NCBI GenBank assembly: GCA_946902875.1
Contig: OX336355.1
Span: forward strand, 17,207,347 to 17,271,346
Direction: 5' to 3'
Source of the DNA: Nematopogon swammerdamellus
Taxonomy: Eukaryota > Arthropoda > Insecta > Lepidoptera > Adelidae
DNA length: 64,000 bases
The notes beneath the pieces were generated by a model, which was given only the letters and a program-made list of their open reading frames with translations, was not told where the DNA came from and made no database searches. Made by a program: the position numbers and the translations under genes. Position 1 is the first letter of the stretch. Each line of letters starts with the position of its first letter. Positions 1-10,211 of the stretch are shown here, piece by piece.

Positions 1-1310
1 TCTATACCGGCTCGAATTTTATATAAATTTTTTTTTTATAAAATTAATTTTGGTGAATCTTTTATTTATAAGTTCGGTTTATTAATTTGTTCTGTTTTTA
101 TTCAACCTTGTATTTATTTTTGTGAATAATTTTGAATAGAAATTTTTTTAACATCTTGAGAAAGTGCAACTGTTCACAATTTTTTTTTGTACAGCCTCTT
201 TTCCGTCACGTTCAACATCATGTTACTGTTAAGACTTTGTTAGTTCTTAACAGTTTCGAATAATGTACTATAATGTTTTCAGTTTTATTAAATAAAAATA
301 TTGCTATTTTTCTACACTGTTAATCGGAATGGTCTGTACATATCTGATATAGAATTATATGCCTCACATATTTGCATACCTGCTTAATAATTGTACAATC
401 ATAATGTAACCAAAAATTACTGTTAAAGAAAAAAGGTAAAAAATGCTATACTTTGACCTGTCGATACTTGGAAGGCTGCACCTTTCTAAAATTTTTTTTG
501 CTGAGTGTGTTTATTTTTATGTTGTGCTACACAACCTTGCTAATAAGAGTTTGACACATCTTTGTAGTCCGGCAAAATAAATATAATGTTCTCCGTCCCA
601 TACATTGCAAATTTTAAAATATAAAAAAAAATATATATACTTTATATATTTGAACCTAACATACATACGTACTGTCAAGCTACGCGTCTTCACATTGTTT
701 GTTTATTTAATGTGTCCTCAAATCAATTATGAATACCAAATAAACATTTAAAACGCTACAAATATTGGAGGGTATTTTCGACCACAGTGGTAGGTACAGT
801 TGTTACATAATGTACAAATTAGTATAACTTACACACTTGGCAATCACAAAACACAATAAAATGTAATTAATTGTAAAGTTAAACCATAAATAATGTATAA
901 AGAAAATAGACGAAAATTTATAAATTCGGACTTAGATATTTTCTATACCGGGTCGAATTGGGTTACAGTTTTTATGTCGTCTTATTACACTCGTGGTCTA
1001 CTTCATGATGTATTAAAAGATCTGCGACACCTCGAAAGACTTTTGAAAAAATCGACTAAACATTCTCCGTCCCATACAACTGAAAACTTCAAGTATTTTT
1101 AATAAAATATCTACTTCACTGATATCACTACAACTATATATTTGGTATTATCTTATGTAACCCTAAATATAACAAAAACAGTTTTTCAAAAAAAAACAAG
1201 TTTGCGAAAAAAATCTCCTAATACTATGGAGGCCGATTCTCGATCCATAGTGCGGCAGTTGGTGAAGAGCTCGCGGCTCCGGAAATTAAACCACAGTGCG
1301 TGTACGTTCT
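1..1310. other. AT-rich spacer, no recognisable gene
   Basis: No family is recognisable. A 69-codon open frame at 893-1102 has no motif I know. Two parts of it echo earlier positions: TCTATACCGG..TCGAAT occurs at 1-17 and 942-958, and TTCTCCGTCCCATAC at about 589-603 and 1063-1077. The stretch may therefore be two diverged copies of one unknown repeat. Confidence 0.4.
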
Positions 1311-1321
1311 TATAATATCCA

Positions 1322-1411
1322 CATGTTACAGAATTTGTGGAATATTTTCGGATATATTAAGCATGTTACAGAATTTGCGGAATATATTCGGACATATTCA
1401 GCATGTTACAG
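1322..1411 (+). repeat. 40-bp tandem repeat, left block (2.25 units)
   Basis: The units start at 1322, 1362 and 1402 with the pattern CATGTTACAGAATTTGCGGA followed by an ATATATTCGG-type segment. The third unit breaks off after its first 10 bases, where a coding fragment begins. The same unit resumes at 1908-2175. Confidence 0.9.
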
Positions 1412-1735
1412 CATGTAGTACTTGTTGAACTTACAGTTCCATGGGAAAGTAACATACCGAAGGACCACAACATCAAACTTAACAAGTACTGCAACTTAGT
1501 AGACCGGATTGTGAGAAACGGATTCAAGACTGATCTCTTCGCTGTGGAAGTCGGAGCAAGAGGACTACCAGCGAAGTCGCTCTACAGTCTCTTCAAGAAT
1601 CTAGGGCTCCCAAGATCGACGCTAAGCTCATATATGGAGAGAGCTTCGAAAACGTCACTGGAAGCATCCTACAGAATATGGATAGGTAGAGAAAGGGAGG
1701 TCGAGAGCGGGACTGGTGGTTTCCCCGCGTCCTAG
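1412..1735 (+). pseudogene. decayed retroelement-type nuclease-like coding fragment
   Basis: The open frame reads HVVLVELTVPWESN.., then a K..KYCNLV segment, then LFAVEVGARGL and KSLYSLF. From memory, this order (ELTVPWE, KYxxLV, VEVGARG) is a C-terminal domain found beside reverse transcriptases in many invertebrate genomes. It has the layout of a PD-(D/E)xK nuclease core, with the E of VELTV and lysines of KxxKY. The upstream RPD part is missing, so this is a fragment. The nearest in-frame ATG (1403) lies inside the preceding 40-bp repeat and is not an original start. The frame ends at a TAG at 1733, and downstream sequence to about 1905 looks like more decayed coding. Similarity to the family is recalled, and nuclease function is inferred. 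Confidence 0.55.
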
Positions 1736-1907
1736 TCAACGCAGACTAGCCGACGAGGATTTGAAGCGAGCCGAAACGTGAAGCATGCGCGGGAAATTTA
1801 GAGTGGCCACTCGCTAGTCCCGGCCTCGATTAATACCCTCCTCTACTGCCGATGGGCCCGGATATGTTCGGTGAAGCCATCGCAAGCTTAGATCCACACC
1901 TTCCTTC

Positions 1908-2175
1908 CTTGCGGAATATATTCGGATTTACTCCGCACGTTACAGAATTTGCGGAATATATTCGGATAAATTAAGCATGTTGCAGAATTTGCGGAATATA
2001 CTCGGATATATTAAGCATGTTACAGAATTTGCGGAATATATTCGGATGTATTAAGCATGTTACAGAATTTGCGGAATATACACGGATATATTAAGCATGT
2101 TACAGAATTTGCGGAATATATTCGGATATAATAAGCATGTTACAGAATTTGCGGAATATATTCGGATAATTTATA
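1908..2175 (+). repeat. 40-bp tandem repeat, right block (about 6.7 units)
   Basis: Full units start exactly 40 bp apart at 1936, 1976, 2016, 2056, 2096 and 2136, and a partial unit precedes them from 1908. They are nearly identical to each other and to the left block. The coding fragment at 1412-1735 and its decayed tail therefore sit inside one array. Confidence 0.95.
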
Positions 2176-2467
2176 GTAATGAGTGAGAGTAAGTGAAAAA
2201 GAACAATCCTTTTCTCATTATTCTCCAACCCCTCCCACCCATAATCGTCGCTCTCGCTCTTCCACAAAATTCTAAAATTCTCAAAAGCATTAGGTACCTA
2301 CCCATCTAAATAGGTACCTAACGCTTTTATATACATATCTAACGAGCTCATTCACAAACCAGCGTGGGGCGACTACCATTTCCAATGAAAGGCTGTCCAT
2401 CCTATATTGGATTACGGCACGGGTGTATTTGGCACTTCGCCGCACGGACCATAGATTTATATACTTA

Positions 2468-3268
2468 GACGTGGTTCGGTCACGTTGAAACAATAGATGA
2501 TAGGAGACTAACGAAATCAATTTATGAAGCAAATGCGAGTGGAAGAGTCGGGAAGGGTCGTCCTAGACGCACGTACCTGGACCAGCACCATAGAATACTT
2601 AGAATACTCCAGCACCCTAATCCAACGACATTCTACTTTCTGGACGGGCCCTCGTCATACATTTTACCGGTAGAAAGGTGCGATTGTAGTTCTTCTATAC
2701 ATTGCCAATATTTAAAACAGCGTAAGTGCGCGAGCTCCTCATACATCACGTTACGTTTCCGCTCTGTGAACGTCGGATAGAATAAGACGGTTAAATGGCA
2801 ATTTGATACGTATATAGGAGAGACAACGATTGGAGAGGGTGCTGAATGCTCACCAATAGCGCGCCTCAATTCGGTGCGTTGTATGCCACTTCCCGATAAT
2901 TTATTTCGTTGCCCTAATCACGAGATTTAGCCTACACCGCGGACTACCGTGCTGCGCCTCTAGTGATAAATTTGCGAACTTCGTTTCTTCATACAAAATG
3001 ACATGTTCTTGCAAAATTATGCGGAGAACACGGCGTAGCGTAGTACGCGGTGTAGATTAAAACTCGTGATAAGGGTACAGATCGGGCACGTGCTCAAAAA
3101 GGGTTAAGTGCGTAGTACCCGTAACCGACGAGCATGCATGAAGAACATTATGGGAGTGGGCGTAAGAGGCGGCAGAGGTGTGTCGGGATCGTGGAACGTG
3201 GAGATCCGTTGTCTCTGCCTATACCCCACCGGGAAACAGGAGTGACGCTATGTATGTATGCATGTACG
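2468..3268 (+). mobile_element. RTE-a LINE 3' end, interrupted at 2586-3076
   Basis: The segment 2468-2585 translates as WFGHVETIDDRRLTKSIYEA then [15 protein letters not shown], the C-terminus of an RTE-type reverse transcriptase. The next bases expected from the copies at 7412-7711 and 33437-33845 (CAGATCGGGCAC..) resume only at about 3077, so some 490 bp have been inserted. The element ends with GGGAAACAGGAGTGACGC and a short (ATGT)n tail at about 3243-3268. The first 326 bp of the insert (2586-2911) are unidentified. The rest is the palindrome listed separately. Confidence 0.75.
2912..3075. mobile_element. 164-bp palindromic MITE-like element
   Basis: The left arm 2912-2957, starting CCCTAATCACGAG, matches the reverse complement of the right arm 3031-3075, which ends CTCGTGATAAGGG, with a few mismatches. 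The loop is about 73 bp. The same terminal motif appears at 62175-62200. No transposase is encoded. Confidence 0.7.
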
Positions 3269-3326
3269 AGGCATAAATTTTTCTAGAGAGTGTAAGAAGC
3301 GTGCACAAGACGAAATTAATTATTTT

Positions 3327-3885
3327 TAATGGAAACTGTTGCCTTGGTTACATTAACAACTACACCCGTAATGTTTTCCATCGAACATGATGAACTAGGT
3401 GCCGTGCCAGTGCTTTCCTTTGGTACTTGGCCTGCTACACTAAACCGGGGATACCAGAAACAACTAACACAAAACTCGTCGATTTCTACCAATGGTCGTG
3501 TCGAGTACATTACCTAACTTCTAATCCTATTACTTTAAGTGAGCTAAACTTGTATATATATATATAATCGGTTTCTCGAAAACGGCGCTAACGATTTGGA
3601 TGAAATTTAGTATTTAGATAATATTATTTTTTTCAAGTTTATTTAGATAGGTGAGACGCCGAGCGAAGCTCGGTCGCCCAGGTACTTTGTTTAAATCGAG
3701 CAAGTATTTGAACGGAAAATACTATTTTCCTAGCCATTTCCACCGATATTCAAACAGTGCGGTGGTACTGATTTGGAAGATTCAAACCCCACCACCTAGT
3801 AAGATAAGGGAAGGGCCTGCAGTTTTACGTAGAATCCGAATCACGGCCAGCCTTAACGGTTGAACGGGCACGCACGCAAAGCAAG
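3327..3885 (-). mobile_element. old SINE-A copy split by a 267-bp insertion
   Basis: Positions 3327-3443 match the SINE-A 3' part in reverse (GGAAACTG..., TGAACTAGGTGCC..CCAGTGCTTTCC). Positions 3711-3885 continue exactly where the first part stops, with ACGGAAAATAC.., GTGCGGTGGTAC and CAGTTTTACG. The intervening 3444-3710 has a TATATA run and a segment GGTGAGACGCCGAGCGAAGC of unknown family. Divergence is high, so this is one of the oldest SINE-A copies here. Confidence 0.65.
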
Positions 3886-4249
3886 ACCGCGTTCGGTGTG
3901 CTTTTAAAATTTCAACGATCTATCGCTAAAGCGGCTAAGAAATTTATGTCCGTTGTAAATTAAGTGCATGCACACAAGTTAAAACTTATGCAATGTTTGG
4001 CAATGCCCTTTCTAGTTGCCTACATATTTTCACAGCAGGGACACATCCGCAAATTGATGAAAAGCGACCGGCTTGAAGGGAATATAAAGTCCAGGGAATT
4101 TAGATTCGTTTCACTTTAACAACAGCTGAAACATTAGCCATGAATATAGAGTAGGTATAGGTGTGGTATTTTAATACGAGTAGGGCACTAACTTCTAACA
4201 TTTATATTATGGAATACAACCTAATTAATATTTTGCATATTATATTTTA

Positions 4250-4486
4250 CTAGCTGTGCCCGCGGCTCCGCCCGCTCTCATATTTCACTTCACTGCTAAC
4301 CTCATAAGCCATTTAGCGTGATAGTAAGTAGCCTATAGCTGATGGGAAGAATCAAGCTATCCGTAGATTTTTTTTTATTAAAATCGGTTCAGTGGTTCTC
4401 GAGTTATAAGCGGACATACAGACATACACTCAGACACTCAGACACTCAGACAGAAAGCAGACGTTGGATTTTATTATAGGTAAGGA
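4250..4486 (-). mobile_element. small non-autonomous helitron
   Basis: Read on the minus strand it starts TCCTTACCTATAATAAAATC and ends GCGGAGCCGCGGGCACAGCTAG followed by T. The 5' TC, the 3' CTAG and insertion next to T are helitron hallmarks. The body has GACACTCAGACA microsatellite-like repeats. It carries no coding sequence. Confidence 0.65.
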
Positions 4487-4703
4487 TTTATATTTAGTAA
4501 TTTATATGTTTTAACACAAGTATGGCTTTTAATTAACTAGCATCTACTTGCGATGTGTGTACATCTCTTCTTCTCTGTCTCTACTTCTTATAAAAAGGGA
4601 ACGTGTATGTATGTATGTTTCAGGTAAACTCAAAAACCACTGAACAGATTTTGATGCAATTTGCACGAATGGAAAGAATAGTTCTTGAGGCTCACTATAG
4701 TCT

Positions 4704-5070
4704 GACACTTCGTCAGCCTCGATAGCTCAGTGGTGCAGACAGTCGACTGGGCGCGGTCAGTTCTTGGATGGGTGACCGCTCGACCGAAATGGACCGGAAA
4801 TTGGTTCGGATTCCACGTAAAACTGTAGGTCCCTTCCCTTCTTACCTTACTCGGTGGTAGGGTTCAACCCGCCCGGCTTGGTACCGCCGCACTGAATGAA
4901 ACGTCGGTCGAAAAGGCTATGTAAATAGTTTGTGTTTTCCGTCCAGTTCAGTGTACCCGGCACGACCGAAGGGAAGCACTGACATGGCGCCTAGTTCACC
5001 TGGTGTTATGGGCTGACATCACGGATGTTGTAGGTGATGTAGCCAACCGTGTTAAGTTTCCAGAAAAAAA
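4704..5070 (+). mobile_element. SINE-A, near-complete, with 11-bp target duplication
   Basis: The copy contains box A (TAGCTCAGTGGTGC), a shortened 5S-like piece (GCGCGGTCAGTTCTTGGATG), box B (GGTTCGGATTCC), the core (AAACTGTAGGTCCC...) and a short A tail. The direct repeat CACTATAGTCT flanks it at 4693-4703 and 5071-5081, which is the signature of target-primed reverse transcription. Confidence 0.9.
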
Positions 5071-5456
5071 CACTATAGTCTAAAAATACAAAATAAAAAT
5101 GCCCACCGTGCGGGCGTAGGATAAATACGGAGGGGTTGATAAAAAATAAAAAATACCGCCGAACAAATGAGCTAACGACCCAGGTCAAACGCATTCTTGG
5201 TCGCGGCGGTTGAAGAGCTCAGGCAAGTTCCTACTGGGTGAGATTTCTACGTCTTGACAATATGACATCAAATCACAGAGCATTTCAGTTGGTTAGAGGG
5301 GAGAAGGGGGCGTGGCCGACGCGCCGCAATAAGCACCAGTTGTCTTACTTCATACACGGGCACGAGATCGTATCACCTCAGCGCAGACGCACAGACATAC
5401 GCAGTAGAAGCATGTCTGAGTAGATTACTTTTGAACCGACTTAAAAAAAACCGAGT

Positions 5457-5645
5457 CATGCAGCAGGTGGGTCTTCGTGCCTTACTTGCTGCTTGATCGA
5501 TTGAATCTTGTTCGAATACTTTGCGAAACGTGGTGATCGGTGTTGTGCTGTAATTTACCAGAGTTCTTGCAGCACAACACCGATTACTCTGCTTACCCCG
5601 ATTGTCGGGATTCAGCGTGTGTGATATGTATGTATGTATGTATTA
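5457..5645 (+). mobile_element. SINE-C 3' fragment
   Basis: It carries GTCATGCAGCAGGTGGGTCT, the hairpin TCGGTGTTGTGCTG / CAGCACAACACCGA, CTCTGCTTACCCCGATTGTC and an (ATGT)n tail. It is 5' truncated, with the first 170 bases missing. The preceding 5082-5456 holds no recognised feature. Confidence 0.85.
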
Positions 5646-6050
5646 AAAAAACCCGCCAAGTGCGAATCGAACTCGCGCACTTAGGGTTCCGTATCGCCAT
5701 GTCATGGTTAGCGCCACTCACGCCATCTATGGCGTGTTATGAAATGCTTTCATATTAGTTAAAATTCATGATCAGTTAAAATGCTTCGTACTCTATTCGG
5801 TAGATGGCGCGCGCGCATACACTTTTTGGTTTCTTCTATGGGAGCCCCCATGAATTTTTTACTTTTTTCTTATTTTTATTAATTGTTGTTATATTGGCCA
5901 AAATAAATAACACATATTCAGTAAAAAATTCAACGGGCTACCTATTACGGTTCAAGAGATACAGACCTCCGATAGATGGACGGACAGACAGACAGACAGA
6001 TGGCGTATGCTTAGTAATAGGGTCCCGTACCGGATACGGAACCCTAAAAA
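5646..6050 (+). mobile_element. GGGTTCCGTA interspersed repeat, full-length copy
   Basis: It opens with GCCAAGTGCGAATCGAACTC and TTAGGGTTCCGTA, and closes with the inverse TACGGAACCCTAA. The middle carries a conserved segment (GTAGATGGCGCGC..., AACGGGCTACCTATTACGGT) and a (GACA)n run. Other copies lie at 8175-8290, 34950-35192 and 39760-40030. It is a very common non-coding lepidopteran repeat of uncertain class. Confidence 0.75.
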
Positions 6051-6077
6051 GAGGAGGTTCTCAATTCGTACGAATCT

Positions 6078-6393
6078 TTTTTTTTCTTTATGGATACTGA
6101 CACGTTTGTTGGCTACATCACCTACAACATCCGTGATGTCAGCCAATAACACCGGGTGAACTAGGTGCCATGTCAGTGCTTCCCTTCATTTTCATGTCGG
6201 TTATACTGAACTGGACGGAAAACACGAACTATTTACATAGCCGTTTCGACCGACGTTTCATTCAGTGTGGTGGTATCAACCCGGGCGAGATAAACCCTAC
6301 CACCTAGTAAGGTAAGAAGGGAAGGGACCTACAGTTTTACGTGGAATCTGAAACACGGTCAACCTGAGCGAGTACTGACCGCGCCCAGGTGTG
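6078..6393 (-). mobile_element. SINE-A, lacking the 5' head
   Basis: The reverse copy starts with a T-rich run and TGGATACTGACACG.. at 6078. It continues through GTGTGGTGGTATCAACCCGG and CAGTTTTACG and ends inside the 5S-like segment (GAGTACTGACCGCGCCCAG). Box A is missing. Confidence 0.85.
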
Positions 6394-6686
6394 CTTATGC
6401 TGACAAAAATGTTAAATGTAAAATATAAAAAATTACAGCATGTAATTCATGCTGTAATTTTTATCATCATCATGTTTTCGCCCAAGTACAATACATACGG
6501 CAGTTCCGTGGCCCTTCCAGTTTCTTCTTGTTCCGTGCGTCTAATGAGCGCATTCACATACTGTCGTCAAAGGTGTGAAAATATGTCTATTCTAGAAGGT
6601 GACACGTCACACGCACGACACGTCGAAAGATTTTTTTTATGGGTCCTGCCTGACTCCTGAAGTGTTTGCGTTCGTCACCTACCTCG

Positions 6687-7288
6687 CAGTGTTGCCAGAT
6701 GGTTCAGTTGAAAAAACCGGACATTTCTCATCAAAGGGCCTTTTTTGTTACAAAATGTTTTATGGTCTTTAATTTTGAAAATGAAAGGGAAATAGAGTAA
6801 TATTTTTTCTTATTGCTTCCGAACTGGGTGGCTCTGCCCGAGGTCGAAGCCTCAGGCGCGGCCAATTTCACCGCCGAAGAGGTGCCAATCCGGCCTAGAG
6901 GTGGACTAATGTCGCTGGGGAAAGGCTATTAACCCGCGATTTGAAGATCCGTGGATTGTAGGAGTAGGGAAAGATATTCTCTGGGAGCCCGTTCCACACC
7001 TTTGCAGTACGGCACAAGAATCGTGCTATTTAGATAATCGTGAATCAGGGGTTTTCAGAATAAAAGGCAGTCAGCAATTTATTGAGAGTATTTGTGGTCG
7101 AATTGAACGAATTGAATGCAATCTCGCAGAACCCAGTAAGATTACAATTAAAATGGTCTCTAAAAAATAAATATTTTGGGTATATGAAGAGAAACCGGAC
7201 GTTTGAATGTCGTTCATTATTTTGGACACCGCACGCAAGCCTCAAAGTCCGGACTGTCCGGTCTAAAACCAGAAATCGGCAAACTCTG
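6687..7288. mobile_element. degenerate hAT-type MITE with nested LINE-E fragment
   Basis: The left end CAGTGTTGCCAGATGG and right end ..CCGGTCTAAAACCAGAAATCGGCAAACTCTG correspond, in reverse, to the intact MITE at 46796-47143. The middle is interrupted by a LINE-E remnant at 6815-7040. The expected 8-bp target duplication has decayed. Confidence 0.6.
6815..7040 (-). mobile_element. LINE-E 3' fragment
   Basis: It is homologous along its length to 52183-52450. The minus-strand translation of that copy gives FLCRTAKVWNGLPRN then FKSRVNSLSP, the extreme C-terminus of a non-LTR reverse transcriptase protein. The present copy is nested in a hAT MITE remnant. Confidence 0.7.
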
Positions 7289-7411
7289 CCTAACTGCCGT
7301 GATGTAAGATAAGACCATTGTTTCCTAATGGAACCAATAGACTAGTTAGTAGATACCAATAGCTAAATAATAGTGGTGCCAATGTAAATGCTTATCTATG
7401 GTAGAATAGAG

Positions 7412-7711
7412 TACATACATACATACATACATACATAGCGTCACGCCTGTTTCCCGGTGGGGTAGGCAGAGACAACGGATCTCCACGTGCCACGATCCTG
7501 CCACACCTCTGCCGCCTCTTCCACTTCCATAATGTTCTCCATGCATGCTCGTTACGGGTACTACGGCGCACTTGGCCCTTTTTGAGCATATGCCCGATCT
7601 GGTCCAGGTATGTGCGTCTAGGGCGACCCTTCCCGACTCTTCCGCTCACATTTGCTTCATAAATTTATTTCGTTTGTCTCCTATCCTATCACATTCTTCC
7701 AACATGACCTG
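7412..7711 (-). pseudogene. RTE-a LINE 3' end
   Basis: The minus-strand frame reads [18 protein letters not shown] followed by a degenerate tail. The family's 3' terminus (ACAGGCGTGACGC) is followed by (ATGT)n, seen on the plus strand as (TACA)n at 7412-7436. Only the last part of the ORF remains, and no RT palm motifs are present. Confidence 0.85.
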
Positions 7712-7740
7712 AATAGAGTATTTGGTAGAATCACAGAGTA

Positions 7741-8130
7741 TCTGGTGGCCAAGTGGTCAGGGCGTCGGCTTCTCTTGCGAGAGGTCCGAGGTTCGAATCC
7801 GGTCGTCGGCGTGTACCAATTAGTTTTTTTTCTGAGGGAAAATGTACGTTCATACCTACACTTGCTGCTTCACCGTTCGGAACCGGTGTAAAACTGTAGG
7901 TCCCTTCCCTTGCCCCTTACTACGTGGTAGGCTCAAATTGTAGCCGACTGGGTTCGTACCACCGTAATGGATGTAAGATGGCCGCACAGCAGCCTCGGCT
8001 ACGTTCTCCTCTAGTCCAGTATAGCCAGCAATCCAAAGGGAAGTCTCCGGTATGGCACCTACCTTCTAGGAGGCGACATTGGCTGCTAGGAGCATGTGCT
8101 TCGGCCCCTCTGACTCAGCCGCAAATACCA
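7741..8130 (+). mobile_element. SINE-B, near full length
   Basis: The tRNA-like head has box A (GGCCAAGTGGTCAGGGCG) and a perfect box B (GGTTCGAATCC) at 7741-7800. Then come TGCTTCACCGTTCGGAACCG, GTAAAACTGTAGGTCCC, TGGTAGGCTCAAATTGTAGC and the tail region TGCTTCGGCCCCTCTGACTC. The canonical 3' end (..CCGGATTACATAAAA) is lost. It lies directly downstream of an RTE-a remnant. Confidence 0.9.
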
Positions 8131-8174
8131 TCGGGTATCTGCGAATGTTTTAATGTATTAAGAACGTGTACATA

Positions 8175-8290
8175 TACGTTTTTAGGGTTCCGTACCTAGT
8201 CGGTAAAAAAGGAATCGTTAATCATAGTATCACTTCGTTGTCCGCTTGTCTGTCTGTCCGTCTGTCTGTCTGCCTGTCTGTATGTCACTG
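8175..8290 (+). repeat. GGGTTCCGTA repeat fragment with (GTCT)n
   Basis: TTTTAGGGTTCCGTACC is followed by a CTGTCTGTCCGTCTGT run. This is a truncated copy of the repeat at 5646-6050. Confidence 0.7.
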
Positions 8291-8690
8291 TGGGTAGCAG
8301 TCGCAGTCACTCTAGCTCAGGGCTTTTCAACCGGTGGTGTGACGCGAGTGAGATCCAGTTATGCCGCGAATTCTAAGTAACTTATTCAAAATTTGCATGA
8401 AATCAGCGGAAGGAAAGAGCAACCATAATTTTTCGTCTATCTAAATTAGATAGATTATTTATCCACAATGACATTTTCGGACTGATTTGTTTGAACACCT
8501 CAACAAATTAAATGCTAGTTCGCAGGGAAGTAATGAGAACATTTTGACATCCTCGGAAAAAATGAGAGTTTTCACTGATAAATTACACATATAGCGTACA
8601 TTACGTACAAAGTCGCCAAAAGTTTCTAGTTTTCAAAATTTCATATTATGCTTTCTATATGAACATAAATCATATTATTCGCTTTTAGCG

Positions 8691-9058
8691 GCTCTGAGGA
8701 ACTTGCTTCCCTTATTCCTTGCCATCCAACCTATCTTCGCAGCACTCGCCGCAGAGAGACTGAGCACCTTTTGTTGTTGACATTGAACTTTTGAGAACCC
8801 ATCGGTTCTGAAAATCGTTTCTTTGTCGCACCGCTAGGGTGTGGAACTGTCTCACAGCGAGTGTTTATCCCGAATACTTTAACCTGGGTGTCTTCAAACG
8901 TCGTATCAACGGGCTAGATAGCCTAGCAACAGTCCGCAAATCTGCTGGCATGGCGTCTCACTGAGCGTGGTTTCGCGAGGAGAGGGGTTTTTGGTTCTGT
9001 CGACTGTACAATGGTACATGGTTCCTCGACACAGCCACCCATGTTGGTTTACATAAAA
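8691..9058 (+). pseudogene. LINE-D C-terminus and 3' end
   Basis: Frame-shifted coding reads SEELASLIPCHPTYLRSTRR, then a WNCL..VYPEYFNLGVFKRR-type stretch ending near MASH. This is the C-terminal region that follows the RT domain in a common lepidopteran LINE. The 3' end is CAGCCACCCATGTTGGTTTA then CATAAAAAAA. Those last bases are nearly the same as the SINE-B 3' end. Fragments of the family recur at 28872-29133, 35298-35500, 38128-38330 and 59977-60125. Confidence 0.75.
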
Positions 9059-9066
9059 AAAAATCT

Positions 9067-9475
9067 ACAGATCTCATCTCACACTACGCGCAACTATCAA
9101 AGGCATTGAAAATGTAATTTAGAAATAAAGCACACGATAAAATTTGACAAATTTTAATAGAAATTCATTCTTTATCGTACTGACGATAAAGTGAACGGAG
9201 CGCAGACTAACCTCGCGCGTAAGGGACCCGCTACCGCCTACGTAAAAAATTTAGGATTTTTGACAAATTTTGGAGAAACTCAAAAAGTTAAACACCGATT
9301 TTGGGAATTCAAATTGCACTTTGAAGCTCTCCGGCAGACGTACATTGACCCATCCGTTGACATATGACCCATCCGCGTACCACTCATATCTGCGAAACTA
9401 CAGGCAAATGTCACAATTTCATAAATCGGGGCACTATACTCGATCACGAAAACAAACATTTTCAATGTTAAAATG
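9067..9475 (+). repeat. interspersed repeat K, copy 1
   Basis: It runs from CTACAGATCTCATCTCACAC to ATCACGAAAACAAACATTTT. It aligns, in reverse, with 29886-30364 plus 29425-29451. This copy lacks about 150 bp present in the other. It contains no convincing coding sequence and its class is unknown. Confidence 0.7.
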
Positions 9476-9888
9476 TTGTGTACCGTGAAATTTTCGTAGA
9501 TGAAAAAAGTGTGCCAGTTAATAAGAATAAAGGTTGAGAAACCCTGCCTCTATAGCTAGGCAACCGCTAAGCTACCAACCGAGGCATGTTGGCTTTATAA
9601 CTTAGGGCCGCACGCAAAAAGACCGCGACACGTCCAATTTACGAATTTAAACAACTCTCACTTCTCCACTCTCGCTTTTCATTAACTTTTTTTTCCCTCA
9701 CTACAGTCTGCCCAGCCGAGCGCGACCCTCCGCAAATTGATCCGCATCCGCACAAAGGGCGGTGCAGTGGAGCGTGCGGTTCATTATGTACCGGTCGAAC
9801 TATAGCCGAGGCGCGGTGGAGCGCGCGAGCGCGGCCCTTGAGGTGCAGCTCTGTACACGTCGAAGTTTGGGGTTTTTTTTTATAATTT
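9476..9888. other. spacer with GC-rich patch
   Basis: No gene is recognised. The segment 9700-9860 is GC-rich (GCGGTGGAGCGCGCGAGCGC) within an AT-rich background. It is probably part of an unidentified repeat. Confidence 0.3.
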
Positions 9889-10211
9889 TTTTTTTTTATT
9901 GAAACTGACATGGTTGGCTGCATCACCTACAACATCCATGATGTCAGCCCATAACACCGGGTGAACTTGGTGCCACGTCAGTGCTTCCCTTCGGTCGTGC
10001 CGGCTACACTGAACTGGACGGAAAACACAAACTATTTACATAGCCGTTTCGACCGACCTTTCATTCAGTGCGGTGGTACCAACCCGGGCGGGTTCAACCC
10101 TACCACCTAGTAATATAAGAAGGGATTCATATCCCTTAGTCGCCTTTTACGACATACACGGGGAGAGATGCAGTGGGGCTATTCTTTTAAAGTACCGGCC
10201 CCACACGGTAC
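9889..10211 (-). mobile_element. SINE-A core with SINE-C-type head
   Basis: The poly-T start and SINE-A 3' half (9889-10120) are followed by the reverse of AAGGGATATG..., TAAAAGGCGACTAAG, CCCCACTGCATCTCTCC and GTACCGTGTGGGGCCGGTAC. There is no tRNA/5S head. The same arrangement recurs at 28320, 30625, 46432, 48775 and 51784. Confidence 0.9.

Noticed and set aside
1322..2175. CRISPR-like array of 40-bp repeats
   Set aside because: Units are directly adjacent without spacers, and the genome is eukaryotic. It is a tandem repeat.
7741..7805. possible tRNA gene
   Set aside because: Boxes A and B are present, but the cloverleaf is imperfect and the sequence continues into a SINE body present in four copies.
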